From assembly GCA_964370545.1 (NCBI GenBank), contig CAYJJQ010000001.1:1-64000 (forward strand): a DNA stretch of 64,000 nucleotides, given 5' to 3'. Source of the DNA: CAKOSP01 sp964370545. Lineage in GTDB: Bacteria > Bacillota_I > Bacilli_A > RF39 > UBA660. Below are positions 59,640 through 64,000 of the stretch, in pieces. The position numbers were made by a program, and so were the translations under genes. The notes under the pieces are model-generated. The model saw nothing but the letters and a program-made list of their open reading frames with translations, was not told the origin of the DNA and made no database searches. Numbering within the stretch: the stretch's first letter is position 1; each line of letters starts with the position of its first letter.

Positions 59640-62600
59640 AAAAAATAAGTTATTTAATAGTTTTCGTTTTATCAATTTTTATTTTTAGTAATGTAAATGC
59701 AGAGACATTTAATGTTACTCATAAAGATTTAAAAGGACCTTCAGGTTTATATTTGGGGGATATGGATGATTCTTCTTATAATAAAACATTTTATATAACT
59801 GTATATAATGCTAATTACTTAGGAACGAATTATAGTGCGTTTTGTTTAGATCCGGGATTAAGAACGAATACTACTTACACAACTAGTGTAGATTTATCTA
59901 GTTCTTCTAGAAGAGGTTTAGAAGAGTATGATTATGGCCTTAAAACTATTTTAATTAATGGTTATAATATTAATAATACTACAACTACTAATCCAGTTAC
60001 TGGAAGTAATTTAACAGCAGATGAGTTTAAAGTTGCAACAACTATAGCTCTAAGATCTTATGTACTTGCATGGGGAAGCTTTAACTCATCTTCAGTACTT
60101 ACAGAGGAAAAATCGGCATATATAAATGAAACAGCATTATGGAATTATAATGCTGCTGAAGATGGAATATTTGATACACAGAGATTTGAATGGATTTCCA
60201 ATGAAAAAATAGGACTAAATAGTTCCAAAAATTTTGATGATTATGATTCAAGTATAAACTTCAACTCGAGTAGCGAAGTTGGAGAAGGTGTATTCCAGGT
60301 TGCAAGAGAGCTATACTATGATGGTATGGATGCAGCAACAAAATATGCTACTACATCTCAATTAAGTCCTGATGTTGTAAATACATCAAGAGATGTTACT
60401 AATGATGATGATTCAATTACTAGAACAATTACTTTAACGCCAACTAACTTTAATGGTAAAACAGGAACCTTAACTTCATTAAGAGTATCTGGTGTTAGTG
60501 GTGTTAGTTATAAAATAAGTAAAAATGGATCAGAATCAACACTTACATCATTTAGTAATGTTACTTTAGATGAAAATACAAAAATAATTATTACATTTAC
60601 AGTAACTCCTCAAACAGGAAAAAATGTTGATTATAATTTAAATTATTCATTTAATCATGAAGATTTAGATTCAGGAAGATTTATTCTTTTAGGAGAAGGT
60701 CAAGCAAACGTACAAAGATTACTTCTTTATGTACCAGGAGATACTAGTAAAGTATTTAATGATGAATTTACTATAGTTGGTGATGTAGCTTGTAAAACTG
60801 AAATAGATATTCCAGGAGCTTGTTCAAATTATGATGATGAACATTTTACTGGAGAAATAAATGGACCAGAAGATATTAAAAATTGTGTAATAGATGGCCA
60901 AGATGAAGCTGGTAACTCATACCAAGCTGAAACTTGTGATGATAATATAATACCATCGGATAGTAATGATTACTGTCAAGTTTATTGTACTGAGGATTTT
61001 GAAATTGAATTTCCTGGTATGAGACCAGTAAATAGTGGTAGATATTTTGATATAGGGGCACAAATTGTTGCTACAAAATCATGTTATACTAGTGAAATAG
61101 ATCATGATCAATTTGATGAAGATATAGAAAATGCTATTAATGCTGTAATTGCAGCATATAATAGATATTCAGAAGCATCTGCAGTTGTAGAAGGGTTAAA
61201 TTCATCATATATTGGAACAAAAAAATATGATGATAAAGTTACATATTTTTCATATGATGCTGGTAGACCCGAGAAAACAAAACAAGAATGTACAGAAAGT
61301 ATTAAAGATGGAGAAACTGTTGAAACTTGCAGAACTGTAGTTACTCAAAGTTATATTGCTCCGCATTGTGATAGAGATGGAAGTGGAACACATGATGCTA
61401 ATGAATGTGGCGATAGAATAGTTCCAAGCAAAAGTTATACAACATATTATATTTCTAACGGAGTACTTCAAAGTAGAACAGAGAATACTTCTTCAAAAAC
61501 TTATGATGGAGATGATGGTAATACATATTCAAATGGTATAATGTCATCTTGTAATGATAGGGTATCATCTTGTGATAACGGAAGTATACCATCTAGTGTA
61601 ACTTCAGCAGCGAACAGTGAAAAATCATCGGCTAAAACTGCATTAGATAATGCAATAAATGCATATAATGCAATTATTAATGATTATAAATTATGTTCTG
61701 ATTGGGATTATAGTTATGATAGCGTTCCTGAGATAACATATTCATATGAATCAAAATACGATAATTTACTTAGTGGTAGTGACAGAAAAATGGACTCTGA
61801 TAGTTCAAGATTAGATGTTGATACTTATGAGTGTGATGAGAATTATGAAAATTGTGGAACTTTAGATAAGGAAACAGTATCATATATTACTTGTACAACA
61901 AGTGGTTGTACAACAACTTCTTACCAATTAAACAGAGATGCTGGAATAGTAAAAAAGACTGGTGATAAAACTATAGATTATGAAACACCAGAAATATTTT
62001 ATCAATACTGGCCGTCAGGAGAAGTATTTATAGAAGATGAGGGTTATGTTAATAGTAGTAATACAGGAACCGTAAGTACAGTTGATGGTTTACCAGTTGA
62101 AATAGAGCATAATGCAGGAGCATATGACTTTGTATTTACAATAGACGGACTAGGAGAGTATTATGATGACTGTGGTGAAGATGGAAGAATTATAAATGAA
62201 TCTGATCCAAGTGGAACTGTACTTGAAAAAAATGAAACAGCATTTGAAGGTGAATATGTATGTCAATATTTAGTTAACTGTCCAGAGTGTGAATTTGATG
62301 TAACTTATATACCTGATCCAGATGAGTGTACTAACTGCTTATTTACAGCAGGATACTTACAAGCTCATTATAGACCTACATCAGTTGGTTCTTTAACTGC
62401 TAATGATAGAGAAATGGGATGGAACTGGAATAGAAATGATGGAACATTCTTAGGTGAAAAAGCAGGGGATACACTTGATGATATTATTAATAATGGGGAT
62501 TCAGTTTATTTAGGAACGCCGTTATTAACAGTTAACTTAACTGCGGATTTAGCAGCAGATATAAGAATGTATAACGATAGAGAAGAAAAAAATGGTGGAT

Positions 62601-62839
62601 ATAAAAATAATTCACTAAAATGTATTGATTCTGGAAGTTATGAAAACGTAATGTGTTATAGTACATTCTTTGATGATTACTTAGAACATTCAACATATAA
62701 TACATTATTTGTATTTGGTAATGACAGAGATGATATTGGAACATACTTTCAATTATATACAGGCGCTTCTATACCAGGAGGATCTACTGGAATTGGTGGA
62801 CCATCTTGGAAACTTAATGAGGAGGTGGAGTTAGGATGA
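59636..62839 (+). CDS. Large secreted surface protein with thioester-domain-like N-terminus
   Basis: A 1067-aa exported protein with a signal peptide (1-22). The N-terminal SAFCLDPGL (C70) with EDGIFDTQRFEW and ETALWNYN resembles Cys-Gln thioester adhesin domains; the position where Gln is expected (Q-X2-hydrophobic-W) appears to read E in ETALW. Later parts are Cys-rich (CKTEIDIPGACSNYDD, YCQVYCTEDFEIEF, ECPDPDECTNC-like pairs), with several disulfides likely. There is no LPXTG or C-terminal helix; it ends where the next gene begins (4-base overlap). Likely an adhesin or pilus-associated protein. Confidence 0.7.
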   Translation: MKKISYLIVFVLSIFIFSNVNAETFNVTHKDLKGPSGLYLGDMDDSSYNKTFYITVYNANYLGTNYSAFCLDPGLRTNTTYTTSVDLSSSSRRGLEEYDYGLKTILINGYNINNTTTTNPVTGSNLTADEFKVATTIALRSYVLAWGSFNSSSVLTEEKSAYINETALWNYNAAEDGIFDTQRFEWISNEKIGLNSSKNFDDYDSSINFNSSSEVGEGVFQVARELYYDGMDAATKYATTSQLSPDVVNTSRDVTNDDDSITRTITLTPTNFNGKTGTLTSLRVSGVSGVSYKISKNGSESTLTSFSNVTLDENTKIIITFTVTPQTGKNVDYNLNYSFNHEDLDSGRFILLGEGQANVQRLLLYVPGDTSKVFNDEFTIVGDVACKTEIDIPGACSNYDDEHFTGEINGPEDIKNCVIDGQDEAGNSYQAETCDDNIIPSDSNDYCQVYCTEDFEIEFPGMRPVNSGRYFDIGAQIVATKSCYTSEIDHDQFDEDIENAINAVIAAYNRYSEASAVVEGLNSSYIGTKKYDDKVTYFSYDAGRPEKTKQECTESIKDGETVETCRTVVTQSYIAPHCDRDGSGTHDANECGDRIVPSKSYTTYYISNGVLQSRTENTSSKTYDGDDGNTYSNGIMSSCNDRVSSCDNGSIPSSVTSAANSEKSSAKTALDNAINAYNAIINDYKLCSDWDYSYDSVPEITYSYESKYDNLLSGSDRKMDSDSSRLDVDTYECDENYENCGTLDKETVSYITCTTSGCTTTSYQLNRDAGIVKKTGDKTIDYETPEIFYQYWPSGEVFIEDEGYVNSSNTGTVSTVDGLPVEIEHNAGAYDFVFTIDGLGEYYDDCGEDGRIINESDPSGTVLEKNETAFEGEYVCQYLVNCPECEFDVTYIPDPDECTNCLFTAGYLQAHYRPTSVGSLTANDREMGWNWNRNDGTFLGEKAGDTLDDIINNGDSVYLGTPLLTVNLTADLAADIRMYNDREEKNGGYKNNSLKCIDSGSYENVMCYSTFFDDYLEHSTYNTLFVFGNDRDDIGTYFQLYTGASIPGGSTGIGGPSWKLNEEVELG

Positions 62840-63246
62840 GTAATGCGTATTGGGGATACTGGTTAGTATTACTTGGTGTATTTATTGTAGTTGTATTATT
62901 ATTAATACAAAACGTAACTACAGCTAACGTACAAAATGCTTCACTTATTAAAGAAATATCTGAAGCAGCAATGATTGATTCAGTAGATTATGCATATTAT
63001 CGTGATTACGGTGAAATAAAAATTAATGCTGAAAAATTTGAAGAAACATTTACAAGAAGAATGGCAGAAATAGTTACTGGTGGAACGACTTATAAAATTG
63101 AATTTCATAGAATTTATGAGTCTCCTCCAGCTATTGCATTAGATGTATCTAGTAGATCTAGTACATTTAATATATTTGGTGATGAAACAACTTTTGATTT
63201 AACTGATAGAGTAGAAGCTATTCTTGAAGGAAGTATAAAAGGATAA
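62836..63246 (+). CDS. Small membrane-anchored protein, TadE-like or DUF5411-like
   Basis: A 136-aa protein with one N-terminal helix (MSNAYWGYWLVLLGVFIVVVLLLIQNV, about 8-26) and a beta-rich extracellular part. The position between a big surface protein and a CpaB-like gene, and the short TM-plus-ectodomain layout, suggest a TadE/pseudopilin-like component of a Flp/Tad pilus. Assignment is from layout, not from a clear motif. The start overlaps the preceding stop (ATGA). Confidence 0.6.
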   Translation: MSNAYWGYWLVLLGVFIVVVLLLIQNVTTANVQNASLIKEISEAAMIDSVDYAYYRDYGEIKINAEKFEETFTRRMAEIVTGGTTYKIEFHRIYESPPAIALDVSSRSSTFNIFGDETTFDLTDRVEAILEGSIKG

Positions 63247-63257
63247 AAGGAGGATAA

Positions 63258-64000
63258 ATGAAAAATTTTACGGGAGGACTAAAAAGGTTTTTATCTAATA
63301 AAAACACAATAACGATATTAGCTGTTATTGTAGGTATTTTAGTATTATGGTTTGCTTATAATATGCGAGTGCAACAAGCTATTAAACCTCAATTAATTCC
63401 ATATGCCTTAGAAAGAATAGGGGCAACTGAACCTATTACTACTGAGAATATTGGATATATAGAAGTTAATGCTGATATGTTATCAAAAAGTGATATTATT
63501 ACAAGTGCTGCTTTATTAGATGGTAAATTTATTACTACAGGAACATCTATACCTAAAGGTGGATTCTTTCATCAATCGCAAGTTGTTGAAGGTGAAACTC
63601 TTCCTAATACAGTGTTTGATCATATTGAAGATGGACATGGTTTATTCTCATTAAGAGTAGATAATGATTCTACTTACGGTAATTCAATTTATCCTGGGGA
63701 TAGAATAGATTTATATGTTAAATATGTAGATGAATTAGGAATAATAGTTTTTGGTAAATTTATAGAAAGTATAGAAGTGTTAGCAGTTAGGGATTCTCGT
63801 CAAGATGATGTTTTTGATAGTGAAGATCCTTCTAATCCTTCGTTACTGTTATTCTCTTTACCAGAAGATACTAATAACCCAGAAAATAATTTATTTTACT
63901 GGTTAACACAAGCAAGTTTTATTCCTGGATTAGAAATAATACCTGTTCCTAGAAATAAAGCTTATACAGAAGAAGATGCAGCAACTAAAATAACTAGTTA
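63258..64000 (+). CDS. CpaB/RcpC-like Flp pilus assembly protein, 5' part
   Basis: Starts MKNFTGGLKRFLSNKNTITILAVI at ATG 63258, 7 bases after AAAGGAGG; it runs off the window with 247 codons read. One N-terminal helix (about 17-36) is followed by a SAF-like domain (GYIEVNADMLSKSDIITSAALLDGKFITTGTSIPKG) and YPGDRIDLYVKYVDE, typical of CpaB, a protein of Tad/Flp pilus secretion. The rest of the Tad locus would lie downstream. Confidence 0.75.
   Translation, partial: MKNFTGGLKRFLSNKNTITILAVIVGILVLWFAYNMRVQQAIKPQLIPYALERIGATEPITTENIGYIEVNADMLSKSDIITSAALLDGKFITTGTSIPKGGFFHQSQVVEGETLPNTVFDHIEDGHGLFSLRVDNDSTYGNSIYPGDRIDLYVKYVDELGIIVFGKFIESIEVLAVRDSRQDDVFDSEDPSNPSLLLFSLPEDTNNPENNLFYWLTQASFIPGLEIIPVPRNKAYTEEDAATKITS

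Overview
The window is very AT-rich (by eye well under one third G+C) and looks like a chromosome segment of an uncultured low-GC Gram-positive, most likely a gut member of the Bacilli/Erysipelotrichia/RF39 type. Support: AGGAGG-like ribosome binding sites, TTGACA/TATAAT promoters, U-run terminators at nearly every gene end, a T-box leader, TGA used as a stop, cell-wall genes (murF-like, ddl, LTA synthase, LCP, FtsW/RodA, autolysins), spore-coat-like proteins (CotY/CotZ type, CotF-like pair) and SipW/TasA-like secreted proteins. A run of 10 N at 20798-20807 shows that this is a draft scaffold.

Layout. 1-7.8 kb: end of rpsI, a cell-wall amidase, a zinc phospholipase C-like protein, an Abi_2 abortive-infection gene, HtrA, RDD, CapA and small unknowns. 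7.9-16.1 kb: two ATPase-permease ABC proteins, then an alpha/beta hydrolase-murF-ddl operon. 16.2-21.4 kb: SPFH and zinc-ribbon pair, flavodoxin, metallophosphoesterase (split by the gap), ASCH protein. 21.4-25.9 kb: a small defence island next to tRNA-Gly(GCC), with the tRNA 3' end repeated at 21409 and, less exactly, at 22673. It holds a DUF1016/PDDEXK nuclease and a three-gene operon: QatB-like protein, QatC/QueC-like enzyme and an RX4H (HEPN-type) protein. An IS3 orfA relic lies beside the tRNA. 26-38 kb: envelope genes: LTA synthase, LCP, an autolysin with a dockerin next to a membrane-anchored cohesin protein, GH3, and three SipW-type secreted proteins. 38-46 kb: epimerase, patatin, YebC, two paralogous HAD phosphatases around a T-box, tyrS, FtsW/RodA, a lone EIIB and a CotY/Z-like coat protein.

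46-49.7 kb: a 1042-aa surface protein with repeated modules. The last two modules each end in a short hypervariable stretch followed by an identical, unusually GC-rich 26-bp segment. This is the signature of a target of a diversity-generating retroelement (DGR), although no reverse transcriptase or template repeat is visible here. A prepilin-like gene follows. 49.7-54.7 kb: pcrA, a nucleotidyltransferase and ligA. 54.7-58.8 kb: a P-loop ATPase, a secreted nuclease, CotF-like coat genes, a metallophosphoesterase that has lost catalytic residues, and a CPBP protease. 58.9-64 kb: the start of a surface or Flp/Tad-like pilus locus with a thioester-domain-like adhesin and the beginning of a CpaB-like gene, cut by the window end.

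The two best candidates for undescribed biology are the QatB/QatC-like plus HEPN operon without QatA or QatD (22742-25311), and the twin variable regions of the surface protein (48141-48262 and 48975-49096).
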